Assembly: GCA_021816545.1 (NCBI GenBank)
Contig: JAKAXP010000065.1
Span: 1 to 10,933 of the forward strand
DNA length: 10,933 bases
Direction: 5' to 3'
Source: Bacteroidota bacterium
GTDB taxonomy: Bacteria > Bacteroidota > Bacteroidia > Bacteroidales > VadinHA17
Shown here: in pieces, positions 1 through 7,249 of the stretch
Layout: the number at the start of each line of letters is the position of its first letter
How positions within the stretch are numbered: position 1 is the stretch's first letter
Program-made: the position numbers and the translations under genes
The notes under the pieces: model-generated
What the model saw: only the letters and a program-made list of their open reading frames with translations
Database searches by the model: none
What the model was told of the DNA's origin: nothing

Positions 1-702
1 TACCATGTAGTCTCCCTGCTGCATGGTGTATATGTACTCTATATATGCACCTCCTTCGGCTTCCAGCCTCAAGGTCAGGTTTGCAGGACTGCCGGCAGCC
101 ATGACAGGTCCGGAGTATCCCACAGGTGTGAAATAAAGCTCATCAGTCCTGATTGCCTTGTTATCAGCAGTGAAGAAATTGTATCCGAATACGGTTGAAT
201 CACCGTTGAAGAGGACAACAGGGCGTTCGTCGTGTGTTGTATAGTTCTTGAGAGTTACCGAATAGGGCTTTCCTCCCCTGGCGGAAACCTTCATGATCAT
301 CAGATCATTCTCAATTGTGTAGAATGCATCTTCTCCTGACACCCTTCCCCTGAATACACCGAGGGCAGTACTGTCAGTCACGGCAGCCTTTATTGCTCCG
401 GTAGCAACAGAAGCTGAATCAGTCGTTCCGGGGACTGCTGCAGGCTGCTGCAGGGTGGTTCCGAGTCCAAGCTGCTTGTTCAGCTCGCCAACCCTGTCAA
501 TTGTCAGCTGATCCTTTGGTTTGTAGTTAAGGGCTCTTATGTATGCTTCACGTGCCTTGTCATAATTGCCGGCGGCATACAGAGAGTCAGCATATTCCTT
601 TTCCGCCCCGAAGAATTTATTCATCCTCTGGTTGTTGTAAAGACTGAATCCCAGAAAGATCAGGAAGATCAGGATGATGCCGGTTATTGTATTCCTATCC
701 AT
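1..702 (-). CDS. yidC: Membrane protein insertase YidC, N-terminal part (3' end beyond left edge)
   Basis: YidC inserts proteins into the inner membrane and helps fold them, alone or with SecYEG. The visible 234 residues hold the first transmembrane helix (about residues 7-24, starting MDRNTITGIILIFLIFLGF) and the start of the large periplasmic beta domain, including the stretch ENDLMIMKVSARGGKPYSV that is typical of the family. The catalytic five-helix insertase core, normally the last 250-300 residues of a roughly 620-residue Bacteroidota protein, lies off the left edge. The start is an ATG at 702-700 preceded by an A-rich leader (GATAAATA) without a clear Shine-Dalgarno, as is common in this phylum. 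It follows pyrG by 28 nt, so the two are probably cotranscribed. Odd feature: between the anchor and the beta domain (residues about 35-65) there is a TPR-like helix pair containing YAAGNYDKAREAYIRAL. Identification is firm; the role of the insert is unknown. Confidence 0.93.
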   Translation of the reverse strand, partial: MDRNTITGIILIFLIFLGFSLYNNQRMNKFFGAEKEYADSLYAAGNYDKAREAYIRALNYKPKDQLTIDRVGELNKQLGLGTTLQQPAAVPGTTDSASVATGAIKAAVTDSTALGVFRGRVSGEDAFYTIENDLMIMKVSARGGKPYSVTLKNYTTHDERPVVLFNGDSTVFGYNFFTADNKAIRTDELYFTPVGYSGPVMAAGSPANLTLRLEAEGGAYIEYIYTMQQGDYMV

Positions 703-730
703 TATTTATCTATTCCCAGTTTTTAAGTTA

Positions 731-2335
731 TTAATTTTTTATGCAGGCCCTTACAAATCCAACGAACAGCGGGTGGGGTTTAAGCACCGTGCTGCTGTAT
801 TCGGGATGGAACTGCACTCCCACAAACCACCTGTGGGACGGTATTTCAATTATTTCAACGAGGCCTGACTGCGGGTTGGTACCGCAAGGGATCATTCCCG
901 CATTCCGGAATTCAGAGATGTACCTGTTATTGAACTCATACCTGTGACGGTGGCGCTCGGATATCTCTTCTTTCCGGTAGCATTTCCACGATTCCGATCC
1001 GTGAAGCAATTCGCACTTATAGCTTCCCAGCCTCATTGTTCCGCCTTTCTCGGTGATGCTCTTCTGCTCCTCCATCAGGTCAATTACAGGGTGCTTTGCC
1101 TTTGGATTTATCTCGGTGGAATGAGCGCCATCGAGGCCAAGGACATTCCTTGCAAATTCGATCACCGCGCACTGCATCCCCAGGCATATCCCGAAGAAGG
1201 GGATGTCATTGGTTCGTGCGTAATTAACTGTCAGTATCTTTCCTTCTATCCCCCTGGAGCCGAATCCCGGTGCTACCAATATTCCGTCAAACCCAGCGAG
1301 AATCTCACGGTAGTTCACTTCGGTGATATCTTCAGAATGAATCATTGTAAGCTCCACGGCTGTCTCATTTGCCGCACCTGCATGGATAAAAGCTTCGGAG
1401 ATCGATTTGTATGCGTCAGCCAGCTCAACATACTTGCCCACAAGGGCTATCTTAACCCTGTGAGCGGGGTTTTTAAGTTTCCGCAGGAAATCCTTCCACT
1501 CTGCCAGGGAAGGTTCTTCACCAGGAGGGAGTCCCAGTTTGCGAAGGACAGTAAGGTCAAGCATCTCCTTTTGCATGCGGAGGGGCACCTCATAAATTGT
1601 TGACACATCTATTGATTCAACCACGGCACCGGCTTCCACGTTGCAGAACAGTGCAACCTTCCTCCTCAGGTCCTCGGTAAGGGGATGCTCGGTACGGAGG
1701 ACCAGCACATCAGGCTGGATTCCCTCCTCAAGAAGCATCTTGACCGAATGCTGTGTGGGCTTCGTCTTGAGTTCTCCGGAGGCATGAAGGAACGGTACCA
1801 GTGTCAGATGTATCACCACGCAGTTCTGGGGTCCGAGCTCCCAGCGCAACTGACGCACTGCCTCAATATATGGCAGTGACTCAATATCGCCCACAGTGCC
1901 GCCAATCTCGGTTATTACTATTTCATAGCTGCCGCCTGATCCCACCATCTTGATGCTCCGCTTGATCTCATCAGTGATATGTGGAATGACCTGGACTGTT
2001 TTGCCGAGATAATCACCCCTGCGTTCCTTGTTGATCACAGACTGGTAAATCCTGCCGGTGGTAACATTATTTGCCTGGGTGGTATGGACATTCAGGAAGC
2101 GTTCATAGTGCCCGAGGTCAAGATCGGTCTCCGCACCGTCAACGGTCACATAACATTCGCCGTGTTCATACGGGTTAAGGGTGCCGGGATCGACATTGAT
2201 ATAGGGGTCAAGCTTCTGGATGGTCACGGAATATCCCCTTGCCTGCAGAAGTTTTGCCAGGGAAGCTGAAATGATACCTTTGCCCAGCGATGAAGTGACC
2301 CCGCCGGTTACAAAAATATATTTTACATCTGTCAC
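731..2335 (-). CDS. pyrG: CTP synthase (glutamine-hydrolysing)
   Basis: Makes CTP from UTP, ATP and glutamine, the last step of de novo pyrimidine nucleotide synthesis, in the cytosol. With the GTG start at 2335 the protein is 534 residues, a normal family length. The synthetase domain (about 1-265) has the P-loop GGVTSSLGKG at 11-20 and the motif DLDLGHYERF at 71-80. The class I glutamine amidotransferase domain (about 295-534) has the nucleophile Cys384 in FGICLGMQ, and His510 and Glu512 in VQFHPEYSS complete the triad. All catalytic residues look intact. An in-frame ATG at 2398 would add 21 non-family residues and overlap the upstream gene by 26 nt; the GTG has AGAGGA six bases upstream and begins the conserved MTDVKYIFVTGG, so GTG is preferred. 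It lies 37 nt downstream of the DUF349 gene and 28 nt upstream of yidC, in one apparent operon. Confidence 0.97.
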   Translation of the reverse strand: MTDVKYIFVTGGVTSSLGKGIISASLAKLLQARGYSVTIQKLDPYINVDPGTLNPYEHGECYVTVDGAETDLDLGHYERFLNVHTTQANNVTTGRIYQSVINKERRGDYLGKTVQVIPHITDEIKRSIKMVGSGGSYEIVITEIGGTVGDIESLPYIEAVRQLRWELGPQNCVVIHLTLVPFLHASGELKTKPTQHSVKMLLEEGIQPDVLVLRTEHPLTEDLRRKVALFCNVEAGAVVESIDVSTIYEVPLRMQKEMLDLTVLRKLGLPPGEEPSLAEWKDFLRKLKNPAHRVKIALVGKYVELADAYKSISEAFIHAGAANETAVELTMIHSEDITEVNYREILAGFDGILVAPGFGSRGIEGKILTVNYARTNDIPFFGICLGMQCAVIEFARNVLGLDGAHSTEINPKAKHPVIDLMEEQKSITEKGGTMRLGSYKCELLHGSESWKCYRKEEISERHRHRYEFNNRYISEFRNAGMIPCGTNPQSGLVEIIEIPSHRWFVGVQFHPEYSSTVLKPHPLFVGFVRACIKN

Positions 2336-2341
2336 GACTGA

Positions 2342-2347
2342 TCCTCT
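2342..2347 (-). promoter_or_regulatory. Ribosome binding site deciding the pyrG start
   Basis: AGAGGA on the minus strand lies six bases before the GTG at 2335-2333. It supports the GTG over the longer ATG frame opening at 2398, inside the end of the upstream gene. Confidence 0.6.
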
Positions 2348-2372
2348 TATGTTATTGGCTGATAGTGGAATG

Positions 2373-4583
2373 CTATTCCTCGTACATTGAATTGTCAATC
2401 AGCTTCACCTTTTCCTCAAGGATCTTGATATTCCTCCTGGCCTCGGCGATCTTTTCCTCCACCTCTTTGATCATGGTTTCAGCATTGGCCGACTTGGCGA
2501 AGAAGCCTATGTTGTTTTCCCACAGGACTATATCACTCTCCAGCTGTTTGATCTTACTGTAGAATTTTTCCCGCTCGCTCCTGACCTTACGGGCTGCACG
2601 CGGATTTGATTTTGCACTGTCAACCTTGCTCCGGTACCTGAGGATATTCTTGTCCTCGTCATCGAGCTTAAGCTTGTCAAACTGTCTGTTGAGAATCTCC
2701 TTGTAACGGCGTGCTATTTCCTCTTTCCTGTTGAAGGGGACATAACCGATTTCGGTCCACCGTTTCTGGATCTCCTTGAGTCTTTCGAAGCCTGCCCTCA
2801 GGTCTTCACCCGGGTCAAAGGACTCAAGCTCTTCAAGTATTGCAAGCTTGGCCTTCAGATTATCCTCATATGAAGTATCTCTTCCGGCAAAGTATTCAGA
2901 TTTACGTGTAAAGAATGTATCACACGCCTTTCTGAACCTCTTCCATATTTTTTCAGAGTACTTTTTGGGTACCGGACCTATTTCCTTCCATTCTTTCTGG
3001 AGCCTGATAAGCATCTCGGAGGTATCTTTCCAGTCAGTGCTTTCCTGCAGCGCTTCGGCCTTGAGGCACAGTTCGGTCTTAAGCTGAAGGTTCCGCACCT
3101 GTGTCTCCTTGTTCTCTGCAAAGAACGAACGTTTCTTTTCAAAGAAGCTGTCGCATGCAGCCCTGAAACGCTGGTATATCTTGTTATTGTGTTTCTTGGG
3201 AGCAAAGCCTATTGTCTTCCAGAGCTTCTGGCATTCAAGGATCGCATCTGATTTTTCCTTGAAATCAGCAAATGTAAGTATCTCCCCTGCTGCTATCTCT
3301 TCCACCTTTTCGCACAGAGCGGTCTTGGCATCCAGATTATGTTTCTGGTCATCCTTCTGTTTCTCGAAGAACTCATGGTGCCTCTTATTAACCTTGGAGG
3401 TGGCTTCGCGGAAGCGCTCCCATACATCATTCTTGTTTTCGTGCGGAACAGGTCCTATCTCACGCCACTGGTTGTGAAAGTCCTGCAGGTGTTTGAAGGC
3501 ATTGACTGCATTGGGTTCAAGGAGCAGTTCCTCAGCCTTTTCGCAGAGTACGATTTTAGCTTCAAGGTTCTTTTTGAGATCGAGATCCCTCAGTTCCCTG
3601 TTGATCTTTATATAGTCATAGAAGATCTCAACGCTGTGGTGGTAATTTTCCCACAGGTCTTTGACGGCTGTCTGAGGCACGATACCAATGGAATGCCATT
3701 CATTCTGCAGGTTGCGGAATTCCTGGAACGTCTTGTTTATTGCCTCCTCCCGGTTTACGAGATCCTTTATCTGTTCTATTATGTCAAGCTTCTTGCGGAG
3801 ATTGTCCTGCTTTTCGCTCTCCTGCACCCGGTTGAAATCGCTTCTGCGGCTGCGGTAGGTCTCAAGGATGGTCTTTATCCTGTTTTCAAGTTCGTCAGGT
3901 TCAGGCCTGTATTCCTCAATATTTCCGCCCTCCTTGGCAAAGTTGAGCCGTTTCTCATTGAATTCGGCCTTTGTCTTTTTATAGAAGAACTCCTTAATCC
4001 TTGTGACATCATCAATGATCTCGGCAGGCGGTCTGTTTTCAACAATGAGAGCCAGTGTCTCCACGAGTTCCTTCCTTGAGAATCCGCTGTAATCCACAGG
4101 AGGGAGTTCTATCTCATCATAATTTATATGTTCCTCCTCAGGAGTTTCACCAGCTGAGGTTTCATCTTCAGCAAAATGTTCTGCTTCTTCTGAGGATGAT
4201 TCCGCCATTTCTTCTTCCTCCTCCTCTTCAGTCAAAGGTTCAGCGCCTTTGGCACCGGCCTCTTCAGCTTTGTCAGCAGGTTCTGCAACCGCTTCTTCAG
4301 CGGTTTCTCCGGGAACAGCTTCAGTCTCTTCTGTCACAGCCCCGGCAGCCGCTTCTTCAGCGGTTTCTTCGGGGACAGTATCAGTCTCTTCTGTCACAGC
4401 CCCGGCAGCCGCTTCTTCAGCGGTTTCTCCGGGGACAGTATCAATCTCTTGTGTCACTGGCCCGGCAGCCGCTTCTTCTGGCGATTTCGCCATTTCATCA
4501 GTCTCTTCCGCAGATTCGGTGGTCTTTTTAAGTCCATCGAATTGTTCATTCTGAACAGAGTCTTCCGGATTTCTTGTTGTCAT
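2373..4583 (-). CDS. DUF349 repeat protein with acidic repetitive N-terminus
   Basis: Function is not established; DUF349 proteins are predicted helical, cytosolic and common in Bacteroidota beside pyrG. From the ATG at 4583 the product is 736 residues. Residues 1 to about 165 are low-complexity and very rich in Glu and Ala, with a 20-residue repeat (TVPGETAEEAAAGAVTEETD-like, three units). Five DUF349 units follow, each marked by a W-x-x-IG-x-(V/A)-P motif at Trp296, Trp373, Trp455, Trp532 and Trp609, spaced 77-82 residues. A charged coiled coil closes the protein (about 665-733). No signal peptide or membrane span is seen. The frame can be opened to a TTG at 4649, but that falls at the predicted transcription start and lacks support. 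Tandem ATGs at 4586 and 4583 follow AAAGGA; spacing (3 versus 6 nt) favours 4583. It is the first gene of the operon with pyrG and yidC. Confidence 0.9.
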   Translation of the reverse strand: MTTRNPEDSVQNEQFDGLKKTTESAEETDEMAKSPEEAAAGPVTQEIDTVPGETAEEAAAGAVTEETDTVPEETAEEAAAGAVTEETEAVPGETAEEAVAEPADKAEEAGAKGAEPLTEEEEEEEMAESSSEEAEHFAEDETSAGETPEEEHINYDEIELPPVDYSGFSRKELVETLALIVENRPPAEIIDDVTRIKEFFYKKTKAEFNEKRLNFAKEGGNIEEYRPEPDELENRIKTILETYRSRRSDFNRVQESEKQDNLRKKLDIIEQIKDLVNREEAINKTFQEFRNLQNEWHSIGIVPQTAVKDLWENYHHSVEIFYDYIKINRELRDLDLKKNLEAKIVLCEKAEELLLEPNAVNAFKHLQDFHNQWREIGPVPHENKNDVWERFREATSKVNKRHHEFFEKQKDDQKHNLDAKTALCEKVEEIAAGEILTFADFKEKSDAILECQKLWKTIGFAPKKHNNKIYQRFRAACDSFFEKKRSFFAENKETQVRNLQLKTELCLKAEALQESTDWKDTSEMLIRLQKEWKEIGPVPKKYSEKIWKRFRKACDTFFTRKSEYFAGRDTSYEDNLKAKLAILEELESFDPGEDLRAGFERLKEIQKRWTEIGYVPFNRKEEIARRYKEILNRQFDKLKLDDEDKNILRYRSKVDSAKSNPRAARKVRSEREKFYSKIKQLESDIVLWENNIGFFAKSANAETMIKEVEEKIAEARRNIKILEEKVKLIDNSMYEE
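4285..4478 (-). repeat. 60-bp tandem repeat inside the DUF349 gene
   Basis: Two complete 60-bp units (4321-4380 and 4381-4440) differ at a single base, and partial, more diverged copies flank them on both sides. The period equals 20 codons, so unit gain or loss keeps the frame. The encoded unit is an acidic Glu/Ala/Thr-rich segment, VTEETDTVPEETAEEAAAGA. Near identity at the DNA level suggests recent duplication by slippage or unequal exchange. Confidence 0.9.
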
Positions 4584-4589
4584 CATTAA

Positions 4590-4595
4590 TCCTTT
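4590..4595 (-). promoter_or_regulatory. Ribosome binding site of the DUF349 gene
   Basis: AAAGGA on the minus strand, followed by TTA and two adjacent ATG codons. It lies 6 nt from the second ATG (4583) and 3 nt from the first (4586), and argues against initiation at the upstream TTG at 4649. Confidence 0.55.
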
Positions 4596-4653
4596 TTCTT
4601 CAGTGTCATACAAAGGAGGATCGCATGCAGCCTCCCCCCTTTTTTTCAAACCA

Positions 4654-4684
4654 CGAAAATAATGGATTATTGGTAAAACTCAAA
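4654..4684 (-). promoter_or_regulatory. Bacteroidota-type promoter for the DUF349-pyrG-yidC operon
   Basis: Read on the minus strand, TTTG (4684-4681) is followed after exactly 19 bases by TATTTTCG (4661-4654), which matches the Bacteroidota -7 consensus TAnnTTTG at all but one position. Transcription would begin near 4648, leaving a leader of about 60 nt before the ATG pair. The site is correctly oriented and directly upstream of the first gene of the operon. Assigned from consensus only. Confidence 0.5.
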
Positions 4685-4690
4685 CCAATA
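4668..4690. repeat. 7-bp inverted repeat within the DUF349 promoter
   Basis: TATTGGT (4668-4674) and ACCAATA (4684-4690) are perfect inverted copies separated by 9 bp. The right arm touches the -33 element of the DUF349 promoter and the left arm lies in its spacer, a position where a bound dimer would block RNA polymerase. Whether any regulator binds is unknown; it could also be chance in AT-rich DNA. Confidence 0.4.
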
Positions 4691-4691
4691 C

Positions 4692-4705
4692 CTCATTTAA
4701 ATGAG
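4692..4705. promoter_or_regulatory. Perfect 14-bp palindrome, possible shared operator
   Basis: CTCATTTAAATGAG is fully self-complementary with no spacer. It sits in the 184-bp divergent spacer, just upstream of the -33 element of the DUF349 promoter and about 30 bp upstream of the -7 element of the plus-strand small gene. One perfect 14-bp palindrome is expected by chance in roughly 16 kb of random sequence, so its place between two promoters is suggestive but not proof of an operator. Confidence 0.35.
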
Positions 4706-4734
4706 AGGCATTACCTGCAGAGCTCCAAAATGTT

Positions 4735-4742
4735 TAATTTTG
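4735..4742 (+). promoter_or_regulatory. Bacteroidota -7 element for the small membrane-protein gene
   Basis: TAATTTTG matches TAnnTTTG exactly and lies 25 bp before the ATG at 4768, which would give a leader of about 20 nt. The expected -33 position holds only TTAC (4711-4714), a weak match, so a helper protein may be needed or the promoter may be weak. Confidence 0.45.
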
Positions 4743-4767
4743 CCTGTCAGATTCAGGATTATAAACC

Positions 4768-4959
4768 ATGGAAACGAAAGACATTGTCATTTTAGCTGCA
4801 GTTTTTGCCCTTTCAGGATATTCACTTTACCGCAGGTATGCAAAGAAAAACAGTGGTACCCAGGGTGCAGGTCCTTTGAAGAATACATCGAAAAACAGTC
4901 TTAAAGATCAGGCCGACGATTATGAACCATACGCCGGTAAGGGGGAAAGGCCTGAGTAA
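4768..4959 (+). CDS. Small single-span membrane protein, function unknown
   Basis: A 63-residue protein that I cannot assign to a named family. It starts METKD, then has one hydrophobic helix (about residues 6-21, IVILAAVFALSGYSLY), a basic patch RRYAKK, and a polar tail ending in KDQADDYEPYAGKGERPE. The basic patch right after the helix predicts a cytoplasmic C-terminus. Support for a real gene: an exact TAnnTTTG element 25 bp upstream, AGGA 9 bases before the ATG, a membrane-protein-like layout, and a frame that ends just 9 bp before the end of the convergent exporter gene. It is divergent from the DUF349 operon. It has no double-glycine processing site, so it is not an obvious substrate of the neighbouring C39 exporter. 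Confidence 0.65.
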   Translation: METKDIVILAAVFALSGYSLYRRYAKKNSGTQGAGPLKNTSKNSLKDQADDYEPYAGKGERPE

Positions 4960-4977
4960 TTTATGGCTTTACAGGCC
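4949..4977. terminator. Possible shared terminator hairpin between convergent genes
   Basis: GGCCTG (4949-4954) and CAGGCC (4972-4977) form a 6-bp GC-rich stem with a 17-nt loop across the junction of the small gene and the convergent exporter gene. The loop is long and no clear U tract follows on either strand, so the call is weak; it could be a chance match within the two coding ends. Confidence 0.25.
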
Positions 4978-7197
4978 CATTTCAAGCTGGTCCCTGATAA
5001 GCCTGTAATATGTTCCCTTTATGGCTGTAAGGCTGGCATGAGTGCCGGTTTCAGTCACTCTTCCCCTGTCAAGCACAACGATATTGTCAGCATGTCGGAC
5101 AGTGCTCAGCCTGTGTGCCACGATGACCACAGTACGGCCGGAATAGAATCCTGCAAGGTTTTCAACAATAATCCTTTCATTTGATGCGTCGAGTGCGCTT
5201 GTAGCTTCGTCAAGAAGCAGCAGCACAGGTTGTTTGTAGACCACCCTGGCAATCAGTATGCGCTGCCGCTGTCCCTGGCTCAGTCCGTGTCCTCCCTGCC
5301 CCACACGGGTTTTGAGACCTGACGGGAGTGTGTCAAGCAGGGGCTGAAGACTGGCCACTTTCACTGCCATTGACACCCTGCCGGCATCAGGATTTTCTTC
5401 ACCCGGAGCAATGTTCCCAAGTATTGTGTCAGGGAAGATATAGCCCTCCTGCATTACCGCACCCGTATTCTTTCTGAGCGACGAGATGCTGATATCCTCT
5501 ATCTTCATGCCCCCGACAAGGATTTCTCCCTCCTCCGGTCTGTAGAAACCCATAAGCATTTTAAGGAGTGTTGTTTTTCCCGATCCGCTCTCTCCAACCA
5601 CAGCCGTTATCCTTCCTGCGGGGACGGAGAGGTCCAGGTTTCGCAGCACCCAGGGTGAACCTGGGCCTTCATACCTGAAGGAGAGATTTCTCACCTCTAT
5701 ATCAGCTTTTTCCGGCATATTGTCAATATCTGCCCGGCCTGCCTTCTCCTCTGGTTCCATGGCATGCACCTCCGCAAGGCGCTCCAGGCTGATCCTCGCA
5801 TCCTGGGTAGCCCTCATGAAATTGACTATCTGTGAAACCGGCCCGTTCAGCTGCCCGGTTATGAACTGCACGGCAAGCATCATACCCAGGGTCATTGATC
5901 CGTTTATTACAAGGGTTGCGGAAATGACAGTGATTATTATATTAACCGATTCATGGATAAGGGTACCGCCGGCTGTCTGGAACTGGAGTATCCTCAAGCC
6001 CTTTACCCGGGTGTTGTAAATTGCCCTCTGCTGCTCCTCCCATTCCTTTCTGTTGGAGGCTTCATTGCCTGCCAGCTTGATATCCTGCATGCCATTGACA
6101 ATGTTTATCATCCTGTTGCCGGCCTCTGCCATCTGCATGAAACGGATGTTGTCAAGCCGCTCCCGCGATGGCATGAAAAGGGTAACGTACAGTACGTAAA
6201 TGGCTGTTCCTGTAAGGAATACAAAGAGCACAGGTATGCTGTATATGCCCAGCACAACCCCAAACACCACAAAATTGAACAGTGAAAAGAGAATTGCAAG
6301 ACTTGACGAGGTGAGATAATTTTCAATCCGGCTGTTGTCATCTATCCGCTGGAGGATGTCACCGTTAAGACGTGTATCAAAATAGGCGATCGGAAGATCC
6401 ATAAGCCTTGCAAGAAAATCTGAAACGATTTTAATATTAAGCCTGGTGCCCATGTGCAGAAGTAGCCATCCCCTGCTGAACTCAACTGCCAGGCGGCCTG
6501 CAGTCAGAGCCAGCTGTCCGGCCAGGATGAGCCATATGAAACTGATATCACGGTCTGCTATTCCCCTGTCGATTATCGCCTGGGTCATGAAGGGGAAGAC
6601 TAGCTGTATGGCGCTGGAGGCCAGCAAGCCTGCCAGCAGCAGGATAATCTGTTTCCTCCAGGGCCTGAGGTAAGGCAGCAGTAATTTAAACCCGCCCTTT
6701 GCAGGAGGGTCATCCTGAAGTTCAGCAAAGCCCGGACCCGGTTCAAGAAGCAGGGCCATCCCGGCAGGTTCACCCTCCGATTCTCCCGAGATCCATCCCT
6801 GCCTGAACTCTTCATGAGTCATCCTTATCCTGCCGATGGCAGGGTCACTGACCCATACTGCCTTATCACTTATCCTGTTGATTACAATGAAATGATTCTG
6901 ACGCCAGTGAGCAATGCATGGCAGGGGTGCTTCGTCCTTCAGCCTGCTGAAAGGGATCTTTACTCCTGCTGCCCTGAAACCAATGCTTTCAGCAGCAGTT
7001 TTAAGTCCAAGGAAGGAGACCCCCTCCCTCGTGATCCAGGCTCTTTTCCTGACAGTCTCAAGCGAGAGGTGTTTGCCGTGACTCAGTGCTGCCATGCTGA
7101 TGCATGCAGGACCACAGTCCATGGCATCATACTGTCTGACAAACGGATAGTTCATCTTCAGGCGTAACAGGTTTAAAGAGAGTGTAAATATATCCAT
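4969..7197 (-). CDS. C39 peptidase-containing ABC exporter (bacteriocin/peptide type)
   Basis: Such exporters cut a double-glycine leader from a peptide and pump the mature part across the inner membrane using ATP. The 742 residues show the full family layout. The N-terminal C39 peptidase has Gln22, Cys28 (in DAMDCGPAC), His102 (NHFIVINR) and Asp118 (SDPAIG), so it should be active. The membrane domain (about 180-460) has several long hydrophobic helices. The ATPase has Walker A GESGSGKT (535-542), signature LSQGQ (639-643), Walker B VLLLLDEATSALD (658-670) and switch His695. The first ATG (7197) follows an AT-rich CATTAA; a second at 7155, MNYPFVRQYDAMDCGP, gives 728 residues and fits the usual start of the family better, so the first 14 residues are doubtful. 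No HlyD-type adaptor or leader-bearing peptide gene is visible nearby. The gene is divergent from the sigma-factor gene. Confidence 0.93.
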   Translation of the reverse strand: MDIFTLSLNLLRLKMNYPFVRQYDAMDCGPACISMAALSHGKHLSLETVRKRAWITREGVSFLGLKTAAESIGFRAAGVKIPFSRLKDEAPLPCIAHWRQNHFIVINRISDKAVWVSDPAIGRIRMTHEEFRQGWISGESEGEPAGMALLLEPGPGFAELQDDPPAKGGFKLLLPYLRPWRKQIILLLAGLLASSAIQLVFPFMTQAIIDRGIADRDISFIWLILAGQLALTAGRLAVEFSRGWLLLHMGTRLNIKIVSDFLARLMDLPIAYFDTRLNGDILQRIDDNSRIENYLTSSSLAILFSLFNFVVFGVVLGIYSIPVLFVFLTGTAIYVLYVTLFMPSRERLDNIRFMQMAEAGNRMINIVNGMQDIKLAGNEASNRKEWEEQQRAIYNTRVKGLRILQFQTAGGTLIHESVNIIITVISATLVINGSMTLGMMLAVQFITGQLNGPVSQIVNFMRATQDARISLERLAEVHAMEPEEKAGRADIDNMPEKADIEVRNLSFRYEGPGSPWVLRNLDLSVPAGRITAVVGESGSGKTTLLKMLMGFYRPEEGEILVGGMKIEDISISSLRKNTGAVMQEGYIFPDTILGNIAPGEENPDAGRVSMAVKVASLQPLLDTLPSGLKTRVGQGGHGLSQGQRQRILIARVVYKQPVLLLLDEATSALDASNERIIVENLAGFYSGRTVVIVAHRLSTVRHADNIVVLDRGRVTETGTHASLTAIKGTYYRLIRDQLEMGL

Positions 7198-7249
7198 TTA
7201 ATGCCGACCACGTAAGGTTGACGGCAAAATGTGCCGGAGAGCATATTTC

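Noticed and set aside
944..1603. 219-codon open frame on the plus strand across pyrG
   Set aside because: It lies entirely antisense to the well-conserved pyrG, has no domain or composition of a real protein, and is explained by the codon bias of the true gene.
2336..2398. Longer CTP synthase starting at ATG 2398
   Set aside because: It would add 21 residues unlike the family and overlap the upstream gene; the GTG at 2335 has a well-spaced AGAGGA and begins at the conserved N-terminus.
3339..4079. 246-codon open frame on the plus strand across the DUF349 gene
   Set aside because: Antisense to charged, Lys/Glu-rich codons, which mirror as Phe/Leu codons and give a false hydrophobic protein; no promoter or ribosome binding site stands out.
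4249..4554. Plus-strand Ala/Ser/Val-rich repetitive frame (and an overlapping Gln/Leu/Pro-rich one at 4055-4531)
   Set aside because: Both are mirror images of the 60-bp repeat in the acidic arm of the DUF349 protein, not independent genes.
4612..4795. Perfect AAAGGAGG Shine-Dalgarno (4612-4619) five to six bases before ATG 4625, opening a 56-codon plus-strand frame
   Set aside because: The motif is striking, but the frame has no recognisable protein features, runs through the DUF349 promoter and both symmetric sites, and overlaps the start of the better-supported small gene. Probably chance, though a leader peptide cannot be excluded.
4768..4959. Small protein as the substrate peptide of the C39 exporter
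   Set aside because: It has a membrane helix near the N-terminus and no GG/GA leader cleavage motif at a suitable place, so it does not look like a C39 substrate.
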